From Rhizobium sp. SSA_523 (lineage in GTDB: Bacteria > Pseudomonadota > Alphaproteobacteria > Rhizobiales > Rhizobiaceae): a DNA stretch of 64,000 nt. The translations under genes and the position numbers were made by a program. Location of the stretch: positions 2,575,501-2,639,500 of the forward strand of contig NZ_CP129382.1 of the NCBI RefSeq assembly GCF_030435705.1, given 5' to 3'. Every line of letters begins with the position of its first letter. The first letter of the stretch is position 1. Positions 37,707-48,249 of this stretch are shown here, in pieces. The notes under the pieces are model-generated. The model ran no database searches. It was not told the DNA's origin and saw only the letters and a list, made by a program, of their open reading frames with translations.

Positions 37707-38299
37707 TTTGGCGGCTTCTACAAATGAGGGGCACGGGTTAAAGTGTCGGACGGGCCGATAATATCAAGCTTTGGGCGGAATCACGTGTCGGGATGTGCCG
37801 GATGATCGCCCGGGACGGGACGGTTTTGGCGTGATGCCGGAGACGTCAACACAGTGATCAAACCTTCTCACCTATCTCTCCCTATCATGAACCTTCGCCT
37901 CTAGCTTTGCCGGCATGAATGAAACCTGAACATATTCAGCCTCTTGGCCTGCCGGGTTGCAGGCCCTGCGCAGCGTTCGGCCAGGCCGAGAGCGATTGCC
38001 CGCAATGCGCGACGGTGAGGCTTGCGTCCCCCGCGCCTCTTCTTTCCTCTTCTCCCCTCTTTCCTCCCCTCCTCTTCCTTGAGGGCCGGCTTTCCATGAC
38101 ATCAAGCCCCGGGCGGTTCAAGCAGCATCAGGAGACACGGTGAATGCCTCTGCGGCGAGCCAGCGAACCCGCCCGACGTTTGACGGTCTTCGCCCTCCGG
38201 TACCCTACGAAGGTCCGTGATTGATATTACCCGCAGGCTTGCTACCTGATATGGCTAATCCTGCATGGAAACAGTCTCCAACGTTGAAGCGAACCGCCG
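37707..38299. other. Long intergenic region upstream of ndvB, with a polypyrimidine tract
   Basis: About 590 bp between divergent ndvB and the M20 amidohydrolase gene. It must carry both promoters. The striking element is an unbroken 45-nt pyrimidine run at 38036-38080 on the plus strand (purine on the strand sense to ndvB). A short hairpin (GGCCTG 37946-37951 with CAGGCC 37960-37965) lies nearby. I see no gene with a plausible start, SD and family in this stretch. Confidence 0.5.
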
Positions 38300-39499
38300 A
38301 TGACGATCCAGTTTTCAAATTATAGTCCTGAATTTGTCGCGACCCGCCGTTTCCTTCACCAGAATCCTGAACTTGGCCTTTCGGAATTCAAGACCTCCGA
38401 TTTTCTCGCCGAACAACTCCTCGGCCTCGGCTATGAGGTCACCCGGGGGCTCGGCCAGACCGGTCTCGTGGCCCGGCTGACGCAGGGCGGGAGCGGCCGA
38501 TCGATCGGCATAAGGGCCGATGTCGACGCCCTGCCGATCCAGGAGGAAACCGGCCTCGATCATGCCAGCCGCACTGCGGGCCTCATGCATGCCTGCGGCC
38601 ATGACGGCCACACGGCCATGCTGCTGGGAGCTGCCCGGATCTTGGCCGAGCGCCGCATGTTCGACGGCACCGTGAACCTGATCTTCCAGCCGGCGGAAGA
38701 GAATTTCGCCGGCGCCAGGCTGATGATCGAGGACGGGCTGTTCCGGCGCTTCCCCTGCGATGCGGTCTTTGGCCTGCACAATGATCCCAGCATTCCCTTC
38801 GGGACCATTGCCGTGCGCGAGGGTGCGATCATGGCGGCAGCCGATGAATGCCGCATCATCGTCAACGGTCGCGGCGGGCATGGCGCAGAGCCGCAGGACG
38901 CCAGCGATCCGATCGTCTGCGGAGCGAGCATCGTCATGGCGCTTCAGACGATCGTCTCGCGCAATCTGCACGCGCTGGACCAGGCGGTGATCACCGTGGG
39001 CGCCTTCAATGCCGGAAAGGCGAGCAATGTCATCCCCGAGCGGGCGGAAATGGCGGTGACGGTGCGCTCGTTTGACCCTGCGGTCCGCGACATGCTGGAA
39101 CGCCGGATCCGCGCGCTTGCACAGGGCCAGGCGGAAAGCTTCGGCATGACGGTGTCGATCGACTACGAGCGTGGCTACGAACCCACCATCAACCATAAAA
39201 GGGAAACCGATCTCGTGCGGGATGTGGCGGCCAGGGTCGTGGGAGCCGAAAAGCTCGTCGAGCTCGCGCGCCCCTCGATGGGGAGCGAAGACTTCGCCTT
39301 CATGCTGAAGGAATGCCCCGGCAGCTATTTCCTGCTCGGAACAGCGAAGACGGAGAACGACCCGCCGCTCCATCATCCGCGGTTCGATTTCAACGACGAG
39401 GCGCTGCCCATCGGCGTCGCCATGTGGGTCGAACTGGTCGAGACCTTTCTGAATGCGCCGCCGGAGACAGGGCGGAGCGGACAGGCGGAGCGGGTGTAG
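38300..39499 (+). CDS. M20D-family amidohydrolase (hippurate hydrolase/IAA-amino acid hydrolase type)
   Basis: 399 aa cytosolic metallohydrolase. The metal site HACGHDGHT (His97, Cys99, His101) is the M20D signature. Further ligands are PAEEN and the late SMGSEDF motif, and the dimerisation/lid domain lies at ~185-300 (GGHGAEPQDASDP). Such enzymes remove acyl groups from N-acyl amino acids. The substrate is unknown. The FAD oxidoreductase gene follows 78 bp later on the same strand and may be co-expressed. Confidence 0.92.
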   Translation: MTIQFSNYSPEFVATRRFLHQNPELGLSEFKTSDFLAEQLLGLGYEVTRGLGQTGLVARLTQGGSGRSIGIRADVDALPIQEETGLDHASRTAGLMHACGHDGHTAMLLGAARILAERRMFDGTVNLIFQPAEENFAGARLMIEDGLFRRFPCDAVFGLHNDPSIPFGTIAVREGAIMAAADECRIIVNGRGGHGAEPQDASDPIVCGASIVMALQTIVSRNLHALDQAVITVGAFNAGKASNVIPERAEMAVTVRSFDPAVRDMLERRIRALAQGQAESFGMTVSIDYERGYEPTINHKRETDLVRDVAARVVGAEKLVELARPSMGSEDFAFMLKECPGSYFLLGTAKTENDPPLHHPRFDFNDEALPIGVAMWVELVETFLNAPPETGRSGQAERV

Positions 39500-39577
39500 T
39501 CGGCAAAACAGGCATAAGACGGGACCAAGGCACGCAAACAAGCCTTCCGCCATCCCTCATCAAAGCAGGAATAGTGA

Positions 39578-40705
39578 ATGACGGATATCGATGCCATCAT
39601 CGTCGGCGCAGGGGTTATCGGCCTGGCCTGCGCTCGGGAACTGGCGGCATCTGGCCGTTCCGTCGTGGTGATGGAGGCAGATAGCGCCATCGGCACCGGC
39701 ACATCCTCGCGCAGCAGCGAGGTTATCCATGCCGGCCTGTATTACCCGCCGGGCAGTCTCAAGGCGAGACTGAGCGTCGAAGGGCGCGAGGCGCTGTATG
39801 CCTTCTGCCGGACGCATGGCGTGGCCCATCGTCAGTCCGGAAAACTGATCGTGGCGACACAGCTCAGCGAGGTTCCGCTCCTGGAGGCGCTGCGCAGGAA
39901 CGGCGAAGCCAATGGCTGCGATGATCTGCGGATGCTGTCCGCCGAGGAGGCGCGCACGCTTGAGCCGGCGCTCGATTGCGTGGCCGCGCTCCTGTCGCCC
40001 TCGACGGGGATCATCGACAGCCACAGCTATATGCTGGCCCTTCTGGGGGATGCGCAGGAGGCCGGGGCGGTGGTGGCGCTGCGCACGCCTCTCCTCATGG
40101 CCCGGCCCACCGAGGAGGGCTTCATCGTGCATGCCGGCGGCGAGGAACCGATCGATCTGTCGTGTTCGATGATCGTCAATGCCGCGGGCCTGCAGGCCTC
40201 GGCCGTGGCGCGTTGCGTGACCGGGCTGGATGCGGCTCATGTGCCGGAGACGCGCTATGCAAAGGGCAATTATTTCATGCTTTCGGGACGGGCACCTTTT
40301 TCGCACCTCATCTATCCCGCTCCGTCCGCTCATGGGCTTGGCGTCCACCTGACCTTCGATCTCGCCGGTCAGGCCCGGTTCGGTCCGGATGTCGAATGGG
40401 TCGATCGGATCGATTACGCGGTAAACCCGCAGCGGCTCGCCGGTTTCGCGGACGCCATCCGCCGCTACTGGCCCGCTATGCCGAAGGATGCGCTCACCCC
40501 CGGCTATGCCGGCATCAGACCGAAGATCTGCGGCCCGCGGGATCCGGCTGCCGATTTCCGCATCGACGGTCCCGAGGCTCATGGCGTGCGCGGCCTGGTC
40601 AACCTGTTCGGCATTGAAAGCCCTGGCCTTACCGCCTCGCTGGCCATTGCCCGGGAGGTGGCCGACAGGCTGAGGGCGACGGAGCGCGCCGCGCCCCGCG
40701 CATGA
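39578..40705 (+). CDS. FAD-dependent oxidoreductase, L-2-hydroxyglutarate dehydrogenase-like
   Basis: 375 aa. N-terminal FAD dinucleotide-binding fold [16 protein letters not shown] (GxGxxG at 10-15), then a DAO-type domain. [21 protein letters not shown] and the later [15 protein letters not shown] and PGYAGIRPK segments are typical of the LhgO/L2HGDH subgroup, which oxidises L-2-hydroxyglutarate to 2-oxoglutarate. The exact substrate is inferred. The final residues sit 13 bp from the convergent EEP gene. Confidence 0.9.
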   Translation: MTDIDAIIVGAGVIGLACARELAASGRSVVVMEADSAIGTGTSSRSSEVIHAGLYYPPGSLKARLSVEGREALYAFCRTHGVAHRQSGKLIVATQLSEVPLLEALRRNGEANGCDDLRMLSAEEARTLEPALDCVAALLSPSTGIIDSHSYMLALLGDAQEAGAVVALRTPLLMARPTEEGFIVHAGGEEPIDLSCSMIVNAAGLQASAVARCVTGLDAAHVPETRYAKGNYFMLSGRAPFSHLIYPAPSAHGLGVHLTFDLAGQARFGPDVEWVDRIDYAVNPQRLAGFADAIRRYWPAMPKDALTPGYAGIRPKICGPRDPAADFRIDGPEAHGVRGLVNLFGIESPGLTASLAIAREVADRLRATERAAPRA

Positions 40706-40718
40706 GCCGTGCCGCCCC

Positions 40719-41564
40719 TCACACCGGCGGGTCTGGCTGGACCTTCACCGTGGCCTTTATCGGCAGATGGTCGGAGGCGATCCGTGCAAGCGCCGTGTCA
40801 TGAACCTTGACCACATCGACGAGACCGGGCCGGTTGCACATGATGCGGTCGAGCGCGAGGACCGGAAGCCTGGACGGAAAGCTCGGCACTGCCGGGGGCA
40901 TGCCGCGAAACGCCGCCGCCAGCGAATTCAGCGAGGATCGGGTGCCAAGCCGCCATTCGTTGAGATCGCCCATCAGCAGCGTCGGCTGTTCGTCGCGCGC
41001 GGCAAGGATATCGAGGATCATCCGCGCCTGCTGCTGGCGGGAACGATTGAGGAGACCGAGATGAGCCGCGATCACGCGCAGCGGCGATCCATCCTTCAGT
41101 TCCAGCTCCGTCAGGAGCGCGCCGCGGGGTTCGAGACCTGGAAGCTTCAGCTGATGGACGTCCCGAACGACCCCTTCGCGGATGAAGAGGACATTGCCGT
41201 GCCAGCCATGGGCCTTGGCCACCCCGGTCAGCGGCACCGGCACGAGGCCCGTCTCCCGTTCCATCCAGGCAAGGTCGAGGAGCCCCCGCCGTTCGCCGAA
41301 GCGCGTATCGGCCTCCTGGAGGGCCAACAGATCGGGCGCCATTTCCCGGATGACCTGGGCAATGCGGCCGGGATCGAAACGGCCATCCACGCCGACGCAT
41401 TTGTGCACATTGTAGGAGGCGACGAGGAGCGTGCCTGCCTCCGCCCCGCCTGAAGCATCGCCATGGACGTCACGCTGCTTGCGATTGCGGATGGACGCCA
41501 GAATGCTGGCGGGAAGGTTGGGCCGAGGGGGATCTGACATGCGGCGTCTTGTTTGAAATACCAT
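40719..41564 (-). CDS. Endonuclease/exonuclease/phosphatase-family protein
   Basis: About 281 aa. The EEP fold is visible: SYNVHKCVGVDGRFD, ALQEADTRFG with the metal-binding Glu, VIAAHLGLLNRSRQQQ, LMGDLNEW, and the terminal SDHLPIKA with the catalytic Asp-His. Such domains cleave phosphodiesters (DNA, RNA or phospholipid head groups). The start is not certain: ATG 41564 and ATG 41540 are both possible and neither has a strong SD. It lies downstream of cls on the same strand (126-bp gap), an arrangement that could link it to phospholipid metabolism, but that is inference. Confidence 0.88.
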   Translation of the reverse strand: MVFQTRRRMSDPPRPNLPASILASIRNRKQRDVHGDASGGAEAGTLLVASYNVHKCVGVDGRFDPGRIAQVIREMAPDLLALQEADTRFGERRGLLDLAWMERETGLVPVPLTGVAKAHGWHGNVLFIREGVVRDVHQLKLPGLEPRGALLTELELKDGSPLRVIAAHLGLLNRSRQQQARMILDILAARDEQPTLLMGDLNEWRLGTRSSLNSLAAAFRGMPPAVPSFPSRLPVLALDRIMCNRPGLVDVVKVHDTALARIASDHLPIKATVKVQPDPPV

Positions 41565-41689
41565 AGGAGCCAGTATAGCGCTCGGCGGTCGGGCTTCCAG
41601 ACCCGAGATGCAGCTGAGGCGAACTTCGTCGTGCCACGCCGCGTCGTCCGCCCGGCGAAACGGCCGCAAAGCGGCCGGTCTTCAGGCGT

Positions 41690-43150
41690 TCAAAGATAGG
41701 GAGATCCGAGCCACAACACGCGTTCGAAGAGCCGCACAGGGAAAGGACGGGCGCGCAATGCCTCCAGTTTCACCTCCTCCGCCGTCGACCTGATTTGGGA
41801 AAGCCGGGTTTCGATCGTCGCGGCAAAGGGAATGTCGTAGATCTCGACATCGACTTCGAAATTCAGCCGCAGCGATCGCGGATCCATATTCGACGAACCA
41901 ACATAGACCCATCGCCCATCAACCACCGTCAGCTTGGAATGGTTGAAGGGGCCGGAGGCTCGCCAGATGCGGCAATCGCCCTTCAGGATCTGGTCGAACT
42001 GCGCGGTCATGGCGCGGTCGACCAGCGTCAGATTGTTGGAAGCCGGAACGATGATGTCAACGGCAACGCCGCGCCGCGCCGCGGTGGCAAGGGCGCTGAT
42101 CAATTCGCGGTCCGGCAGGAAATAGGGGGAGACGATCTGGATCGTGCTCCTGGCCACCGAAAAAGCGCCCATCAGAAGCTTGTGATTGGTTTCCAGGCTG
42201 CGATCCGGCCCGGACGCCACCACCCGTGCCAGCATAGGCGCACCGGCTTCTCCCTGCTGGTCGCCGATCTGCCAGGCTTCGCCCGTGAGGAGTTCGTTGC
42301 TGGCAAATTGCCAGTCTTCCGCGGCGACGGCAAACAGATCGGCGACGACCGGCCCCTCCAGACGGAAATGCGTGTCGATGGAGCATGTCTCTCCGGCGAT
42401 CTCCTGCGAAAAGGCTTCGCGGATATTCATGCCGCCGGTAAAGGCGAGAGCCCCGTCCACGATCATGATCTTTCGGTGTGTGCGAAGATTTGCGTAAGGA
42501 AGGCGCAGCCCCATGATGACATTGCCATTGAAGACTGCCACCTGCACACCGCCATCCCGCAGCATTCCGAGCACGCTCGGGACGGAATAGCGCGCACCGA
42601 CTGCATCGATCAGCACGCGAACCTCGACACCGCGCGCCACGGCCTGCGACAGGGCCTCGGCAAACCTGCGGCCGATCTTGTCCCGGTCGAAAATATAGGT
42701 CTCCAGCAGGATGCTGCGTCGCGCCTCCCGTATCGCCTGCAGCATGGCGCCGAAGGCGGCATCGCCGCCATTCAGCATATCGATCCGGTTGCCGGAGGTG
42801 ATGTTCCAGCGCGAGACGCGATCGCCGAGCGTCTTCATGGCCAGGAAGCGCCGGCCGAATTCGCCGGCCACCCGATCATCGCTGGCATCGAAGGAGATCG
42901 CATGCGCGTTGAACGGCTTTTGTTTGAGCTGCCGCTGGTTGAACACGACGGTGCGGCGAATGCGATTGATGCCAGCCACGAAATAAAGCAGCGCGCCGAC
43001 GATCGGTGACAGCAGGATGACGCCCACCCAGCCGACGGCGGAACGGACTTCCTCTTTGGTCATGGCGACATGGATGGCAGCCGTCGCTCCCATCACCACC
43101 GACAGAACGAAGACGATATGCGGCCAGTAGGACGAGAGAAGATCAAGCAT
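41690..43150 (-). CDS. cls: Cardiolipin synthase (phospholipase D family)
   Basis: 486 aa inner-membrane enzyme that joins two phosphatidylglycerols into cardiolipin and glycerol. Two N-terminal membrane helices (residues ~8-30 and ~38-60) precede two PLD domains with HKD motifs: THRKIMIVDGALAFTGG and NHSKLTVVDGRWVYVGSSN. ATG 43150 begins MLDLLSSYWPHIVFVL, the usual Cls start; the longer open frame to 43441 crosses the neighbouring gene and is a shadow. The EEP gene follows on the same strand. Confidence 0.94.
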   Translation of the reverse strand: MLDLLSSYWPHIVFVLSVVMGATAAIHVAMTKEEVRSAVGWVGVILLSPIVGALLYFVAGINRIRRTVVFNQRQLKQKPFNAHAISFDASDDRVAGEFGRRFLAMKTLGDRVSRWNITSGNRIDMLNGGDAAFGAMLQAIREARRSILLETYIFDRDKIGRRFAEALSQAVARGVEVRVLIDAVGARYSVPSVLGMLRDGGVQVAVFNGNVIMGLRLPYANLRTHRKIMIVDGALAFTGGMNIREAFSQEIAGETCSIDTHFRLEGPVVADLFAVAAEDWQFASNELLTGEAWQIGDQQGEAGAPMLARVVASGPDRSLETNHKLLMGAFSVARSTIQIVSPYFLPDRELISALATAARRGVAVDIIVPASNNLTLVDRAMTAQFDQILKGDCRIWRASGPFNHSKLTVVDGRWVYVGSSNMDPRSLRLNFEVDVEIYDIPFAATIETRLSQIRSTAEEVKLEALRARPFPVRLFERVLWLGSPYL

Positions 43151-43215
43151 TGCGACAGATATAGGCGATGGGCGGGCCGCTGCAATGACCTGCCGCGTGG
43201 ATGGCTCGAACGGAA

Positions 43216-44667
43216 TTATGCCCTGCGGCGACCGCCCATGGCCTCGACCGGCGGCTCGGTGCCCGCCGGGATCGGGCTGCGATAGGCCTGGCCTTTCAGG
43301 CGGCGTTTGAGATCCGCCCAGGCGGCCTCGCGCAGGGTCTCGCTTTGCAGCGCGGCAAGCCCGGTGGCAGCCATGGCCTTGGCGCTTGCCACCATGCCCT
43401 TGTGCGCAATGCCGCTCTTGCCCTGCGCCACCACCTGCCATGTGTGCAGCTGGGTGCCGATGGCAAGCGTCGGCCCATAGGCCTGGACGGTCGGCACGAC
43501 CCAGCTGACATCGGCGACATCGGTGGAGCCGCCCATCTGGCGCACCTCGTTATGCGCCGGAAGAATGAAGTCCGCCAGCGGCACATCGCGCTCTTCCAGC
43601 CTCTCCTGTGCCCAGCTGGCGGCGATATCTTCCGGGCTCAGGGTGGCGCGAATGGCTTCGGCAAAGGCGACGTCCTGGCGGTCGTAATCGGGCGCTCCGA
43701 GGCTCTGCCAGATATCCTGCATCACATCCATCAGCGGCGTGTTGACGATCAGGTTGGAGACCCCCGACAGGATCCGGTTCTCCATCGTCGTTTCGGTCAT
43801 GAGAGCCGCACCTTCGGCCACTTTGCGAACCCGCTCGATCAGCGAGAACAGACCGGCCAGTTCGGGCGCCCGCACGACATAACGGACCTTGGCATGCGCC
43901 TGCACGACATTGGGCGATATGCCACCGGCATCGAGCAGCGCATAATGAATGCGGCAATCCTGCTGCATGTGCTCGCGCAGGTAATTGACGCCGACATTCA
44001 TCAGTTCCACCGCATCGAGGGCACTGCGGCCGAGCTCGGGACTGGCGGCGGCATGCGAGGAGCGGCCGGTAAAGGTGAAATCGATGCGGCAATTGGCAAG
44101 CGAGGTCTCCCGCTGCACGCCGGCGAAATTGCTGGGGTGCCAGCATATGACGATATCCACATCCTCGAAGGCGCCGGCACGCACCATGAAGGCCTTGGCC
44201 GCACCGCCTTCTTCCGCCGGGCATCCGTAATAGCGCACGCGGCCGGGGGTGCCCGTGGCCTCCAGCCAGTCCTTCAGGGCCGTCGCCGCCAGAAGCGAGG
44301 CGGAGCCCAGCAGATTATGACCGCAGCCATGGCCGTTGGCGCCGGCTGTCATCGCCTCCTGCCGCGCAATGCCCGATTTCTGGCTGAGCCCGGCCAGCGC
44401 GTCATATTCGCCGAGAAAGGCTATTACCGGACCGCCCTCGCCCGCCTCGCCGATCAGCGCCGTCGGAATATCGGCCACGTTTTCGGTAATGCGGAAGCCT
44501 TGCGTCTCCAGCATTTCCCGATGCGCCGCCGCCGATTCCTCTTCCATGTAGCAGGTCTCGGGCGTGGCCCAGACCCGGTCCGCGAGTTCAGTGAAGACCT
44601 CGCGTTTGCGATCGACGGCATCGAAGATTTCAGGAAGATTGCTGCTCATGGGCTGGGCGGAGGACAT
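43216..44667 (-). CDS. M20-family amidohydrolase, AbgB-like (p-aminobenzoyl-glutamate hydrolase subunit B type)
   Basis: About 483 aa. Metal ligands and family motifs include GANGHGCGHNLLG, CPAEEGGAAKAFMV, the lid-domain HAAASPELGRSALDA, and late GGSTDVADVSW and VASAKAMAATGL segments, all typical of AbgB-like hydrolases that cleave N-aroyl or N-acyl glutamate conjugates. ATG 44667 is chosen because AGGTG lies 6 nt upstream; 44682 and 44730 are upstream options. The gap to cls is 65 bp and to cobC 79 bp, all on the minus strand, but there is no evident pathway link. Confidence 0.9.
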   Translation of the reverse strand: MSSAQPMSSNLPEIFDAVDRKREVFTELADRVWATPETCYMEEESAAAHREMLETQGFRITENVADIPTALIGEAGEGGPVIAFLGEYDALAGLSQKSGIARQEAMTAGANGHGCGHNLLGSASLLAATALKDWLEATGTPGRVRYYGCPAEEGGAAKAFMVRAGAFEDVDIVICWHPSNFAGVQRETSLANCRIDFTFTGRSSHAAASPELGRSALDAVELMNVGVNYLREHMQQDCRIHYALLDAGGISPNVVQAHAKVRYVVRAPELAGLFSLIERVRKVAEGAALMTETTMENRILSGVSNLIVNTPLMDVMQDIWQSLGAPDYDRQDVAFAEAIRATLSPEDIAASWAQERLEERDVPLADFILPAHNEVRQMGGSTDVADVSWVVPTVQAYGPTLAIGTQLHTWQVVAQGKSGIAHKGMVASAKAMAATGLAALQSETLREAAWADLKRRLKGQAYRSPIPAGTEPPVEAMGGRRRA

Positions 44668-44746
44668 CGGTTTCACCTGCATGCGATATTCAAGACCGTT
44701 CGACCCTATCCCAGCATCGACAGAATGCAAATCTTTCCTGCAGTCT

Positions 44747-45781
44747 CTAGGCCTGCCGGTTTTCTGGGCAGAGCGCGTGCTTCAGACGCGGCCAATCATC
44801 CGGCCGCGCAAGTCCGAAGCGCAGGTGGTCGGGTCGCTCGGGAAAGGTCCGGACAAAAATTCCGGCGCGTCCCAGGCGTTCGAACACGTCTCTTGCGGCC
44901 GCATGGCGAACGTAACGGAAGAGCGACGTTCCGCCCAGCACCTCGAGCCCGGCCGCCGCCAGAAGCGCGTTCAACCTTTCGGCTTCGACTTGCAGCCGCT
45001 CCCGCATGGCGTGCTGCCAGCCTGTGTCGGCAAGGGCTTCCAGGCCGATGGCAAGCGTAGGGCCGGGAATGGTCCAGGGGCCAAGATGAGCCGACAGCCG
45101 TGCTGCAATCGCAGGAGCGGCAATGGCAAAGCCCAGGCGGATACCGGCAAGCCCATAGAATTTGCCGAAGGACCGCAGGACCGCCAGGCCTCCATGGACG
45201 CGATCCGCCACTGACTGGGCTGGCCCTTGCCCTTTTGTCTCCACGACGTCCATGAAAGCCTCATCGACCACCAGAAGACCGCCTTTGGCTTCCATATGCG
45301 CCCCGAGTGCAAGCAGATCGCCGCGAGACACCAGACGTCCATCGGGATTGTTGGGATTGACGAGGATCGCCAGGTCGGCATCATAAAGATCCGCAACATT
45401 CCCCGTTTCCCGCACCGCAAAGCCCGCAAGCCTCGCCATCTGCCGGTGCTCGGCATAGGTGGGCGACAGGATGGCTGCTTGCTTCAGGTGCGGCGTGGTC
45501 CTGCCGAAGACCGCCTCGATCAGAAGCGGCAGGAGGATCTGCGTGCCGGCCGCGGCAACGACGTGATCGGCGGACGAGACCCCATAGGCGAGGGCCGCCG
45601 TCTGCCTCAGTCGCGCTAGATCATCCGGCTCCGGCAGGCGGGCAAAGGCCGTGGCGGGCGGCTGCGAGAATGGATAGGCATGCGGATTGATGCCGGTGGA
45701 CAGGTCGATCCATGGTCTCGGCGCCGCCGGAAAGAGGCTTTCCGCCTGTCTCAGGTTGCCGCCATGCCCAATTTTATGCAT
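44747..45781 (-). CDS. cobC: L-threonine-O-3-phosphate decarboxylase CobC (CobD of Salmonella)
   Basis: 344 aa PLP enzyme that makes (R)-1-aminopropan-2-ol phosphate, the linker of the cobalamin nucleotide loop. Aminotransferase class I fold with the PLP lysine Lys207 in SFGKFYGLAGIRLGFA, the ILVNPNNPDGR motif, and an N-terminal GGNLRQAESLFP segment typical of CobC. ATG 45781 has AAGGAG 9 nt upstream. It is divergent from cobD, whose product uses the same linker, with only 43 bp between start codons. Confidence 0.94.
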   Translation of the reverse strand: MHKIGHGGNLRQAESLFPAAPRPWIDLSTGINPHAYPFSQPPATAFARLPEPDDLARLRQTAALAYGVSSADHVVAAAGTQILLPLLIEAVFGRTTPHLKQAAILSPTYAEHRQMARLAGFAVRETGNVADLYDADLAILVNPNNPDGRLVSRGDLLALGAHMEAKGGLLVVDEAFMDVVETKGQGPAQSVADRVHGGLAVLRSFGKFYGLAGIRLGFAIAAPAIAARLSAHLGPWTIPGPTLAIGLEALADTGWQHAMRERLQVEAERLNALLAAAGLEVLGGTSLFRYVRHAAARDVFERLGRAGIFVRTFPERPDHLRFGLARPDDWPRLKHALCPENRQA

Positions 45782-45824
45782 GACAGGCGCTCCTTGCCAT
45801 CCTTCAGTCTCGCCGGTTCGCTCC

Positions 45825-46796
45825 ATGGCCTTCTCTCTCGCCTTCCTCGCGCTCGTTATTGAACGGCTTGTCGGTTATCCGCAATGGCTTGTTCGAGGCA
45901 TTGGACATCCGGTGATGTGGATCGGCGCCCTGATCGAGAGTCTGGAGCACCGTCTGAACCGCTCAGATCTCGATTTCAGCGCCCGCCGGCGCAATGGCGT
46001 CCTTGCCTTCATCGCCCTGCTTGCCGCAACGCTGATGGTGTCGTTCCTCATCGAGCGATCCGTCCTTCTCCTGCCCTTCGGCATTTTGCTGCTGGCGGTG
46101 GTGGCCTCCAGCCTGATTGCCCAGAAAAGCCTGGAAAGCCATGTGCGCGCCGTGGCCATTGCCCTGGAGACAGGCGGGATCGAGGCGGGTCGCAAAGCGG
46201 TCTCGATGATCGTCGGGCGGGATCCGGATCAGCTGGACGAGGCCGGGGTGAGCCGGGCGGCCATTGAAAGCCTGGCGGAAAACTTTTCAGACGGCATCAC
46301 CGCGCCGGCGCTCTGGCTCGGCCTGCTCGGCCTGCCCGGCGCGGCTCTCTACAAGGCCACCAATACGGCCGACAGCATGATTGGGCACAGAAATGCCCGC
46401 TACGGCGCCTTCGGCTGGGCCGCTGCCCGCTTCGACGACCTCGTCAACCTGCCGGCCTCGCGTCTGACGGCCCTGCTGTTCATCGCAGCAGCCTGTCTCG
46501 TGCCGGGAACATCGCCGCGCGGCGCCTGGGCCGCCGTCCGCCGGGATGCCGGCAAGCACAAATCGCCGAATGCCGGCTGGCCGGAGGCCGCCATGGCGGG
46601 CGCCCTCGGCCTCGGACTTGCCGGTCCGCGCATCTATGACGGCGTTCTCGTCGAAGACCATGTGATGGGCGAAGGCGGTCGCCGTGCAGCCACAGCCGAG
46701 GATATCATGCGCGCGCTCAGCCTGTCCCGCATTGCAGACCTGCTGCTGATCATTCTCTTCGGCCTTCTGGCAGACGGCCTCACCGCGCTATGGTAA
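45825..46796 (+). CDS. cobD: Adenosylcobinamide-phosphate synthase CobD (CbiB)
   Basis: 323 aa membrane protein with about five to seven hydrophobic segments. It attaches the aminopropanol linker to adenosylcobyric acid. Family signatures: [24 protein letters not shown] at the N-terminus (split here: [19 protein letters not shown]), [22 protein letters not shown] in the middle ([15 protein letters not shown]), and [20 protein letters not shown] use ATG 45825; the upstream open frame to 45687 overlaps cobC. Its 3' end overlaps convergent cobQ by 17 bp. Confidence 0.94.
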   Translation: MAFSLAFLALVIERLVGYPQWLVRGIGHPVMWIGALIESLEHRLNRSDLDFSARRRNGVLAFIALLAATLMVSFLIERSVLLLPFGILLLAVVASSLIAQKSLESHVRAVAIALETGGIEAGRKAVSMIVGRDPDQLDEAGVSRAAIESLAENFSDGITAPALWLGLLGLPGAALYKATNTADSMIGHRNARYGAFGWAAARFDDLVNLPASRLTALLFIAAACLVPGTSPRGAWAAVRRDAGKHKSPNAGWPEAAMAGALGLGLAGPRIYDGVLVEDHVMGEGGRRAATAEDIMRALSLSRIADLLLIILFGLLADGLTALW

Positions 46797-48249
46797 GCAG
46801 CCTGTCGAGATCGAGATGCTGCTCGATATGCCGGGCCAGCCGATCCAGGACCTCTTCGACACCCTGTTCGTAATGGAGCTGCGAGGGCGCACCCCCGAGC
46901 CGCTTCAGCCAGGCGGATCGCTGCCCGTCATCGGCAAACAAGCCGTGCACATAGGTGCCCGAGACAAGGCCTGAGGCAGAAACGGCGCCCTCTCTGCGGC
47001 CCATGATGTCGGCGAAGGGGCGAAGGCAGTCACCACCCACGGTCTCGCCCACATGCATTTCATAGCCGGCAAAGGAATTGCCATCGGCTGTGCGGCCCGT
47101 GACCGCCACCAGTCGCTTGTCGCCTGTCAGCCGCGTCTCGACATCGAGGAGGCCGAGGCCCGGCTCCATGGCACCGGCCGGACCTTCGATCCCGTCCGGG
47201 TCGGCCACATGTTTTCCCAGCATCTGGTAACCGCCGCACAGGCCGATCACCGGCTTGCCCCGGCGCAGATGGGCGGCGATATCAATGTCGAAGCCGGCGG
47301 ATTTCAGCACTTTCAGATCGGCGATCGTCGCCTTCGATCCCAAAAGCAGGACGAGATCGGCATCCGCCGGCAGCACGCCGCCCGGCCGCACCCGGACGAG
47401 TTCCACCGCCGGCTCCGCATCGAGCGGATCAAGGTCGTCGAAATTCGACACATGCGGCAGAATGGGCACCGCGATGCGGATCTGCGCAAAAGCTTTGGAG
47501 ACGGGCACCGAATTCAGCGCCAGCGCATCTTCCGCCGGCAGCCGCATGGCGTCGGCAAAATGCGGCAGGAGACCGATCGGGTTCCAGCCGGTGAAGGCCT
47601 CGATCATCCGCATGCCATCGGCAAACAGACTGGGGTCGCCGCGGAAGCGATTGACGATGAAGCCTTCGATGAGAGCGGCATCCGCCGGGTCGAGGACCGT
47701 CCTGGTGCCGGCGAGGCTTGCAATGACGCCGCCGCGATCGATATCGCCGATCAGCACGACCGGCACGTTTGCTGCGCGGGCAAAACCCATATTGGCGATA
47801 TCGTTGCGGCGCAGGTTGATCTCCGAGGCGCTGCCGGCTCCTTCCACCAGCACCAGATCGGCCTTTGCCTTCAGGCGGTCGAAACTCTCCAGCACGCGCG
47901 GCATCAGGCGGGCTTTGATCTGCTGATATTCGGCGGCGCGGGCATTGCCCTCGACCTGCCCCTGCACGACGAGTTGCGCGCCCACCTCGCTTTGCGGCTT
48001 CAGGAGCACAGGGTTCATGTGGACGGAAAGCGGCATCCGGGCCGCCCGCGCCTGCAAGGCCTGTGCCCGGCCGATCTCGCCGCCATCATCCGTCACCGCC
48101 GCATTGTTCGACATGTTCTGCGGCTTGAACGGCATGACGCGGAGCCCGCGGAGCGTGAAAGCGCGCGCCAGGCCCGCCACCACCAGCGACTTCCCGACAT
48201 CCGAACCGGTGCCTTGGAACATCAGGGTCCTGGCGAGCCGCTGCGTCAT
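46780..48249 (-). CDS. cobQ: Cobyric acid synthase CobQ
   Basis: 489 aa ATP- and glutamine-dependent amidotransferase that amidates four side chains of adenosylcobyrinic a,c-diamide. N-terminal synthetase domain with [19 protein letters not shown] and [10 protein letters not shown]-terminal triad-type glutaminase domain with nucleophile Cys in [10 protein letters not shown] and a late SGTYVHGLF. The ATG overlaps the cobO stop by one base (TGATG), so the two are translationally coupled. Its tail overlaps convergent cobD by 17 bp. Confidence 0.96.
   Translation of the reverse strand: MTQRLARTLMFQGTGSDVGKSLVVAGLARAFTLRGLRVMPFKPQNMSNNAAVTDDGGEIGRAQALQARAARMPLSVHMNPVLLKPQSEVGAQLVVQGQVEGNARAAEYQQIKARLMPRVLESFDRLKAKADLVLVEGAGSASEINLRRNDIANMGFARAANVPVVLIGDIDRGGVIASLAGTRTVLDPADAALIEGFIVNRFRGDPSLFADGMRMIEAFTGWNPIGLLPHFADAMRLPAEDALALNSVPVSKAFAQIRIAVPILPHVSNFDDLDPLDAEPAVELVRVRPGGVLPADADLVLLLGSKATIADLKVLKSAGFDIDIAAHLRRGKPVIGLCGGYQMLGKHVADPDGIEGPAGAMEPGLGLLDVETRLTGDKRLVAVTGRTADGNSFAGYEMHVGETVGGDCLRPFADIMGRREGAVSASGLVSGTYVHGLFADDGQRSAWLKRLGGAPSQLHYEQGVEEVLDRLARHIEQHLDLDRLLTIAR

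Noticed and set aside
31458..37727. 2,089-codon open frame on the plus strand opposite ndvB
   Set aside because: It is antisense to a clear, full-length ndvB. Long stop-free antisense frames are expected in GC-rich genes with strong codon bias, and its translation has no recognisable domain.
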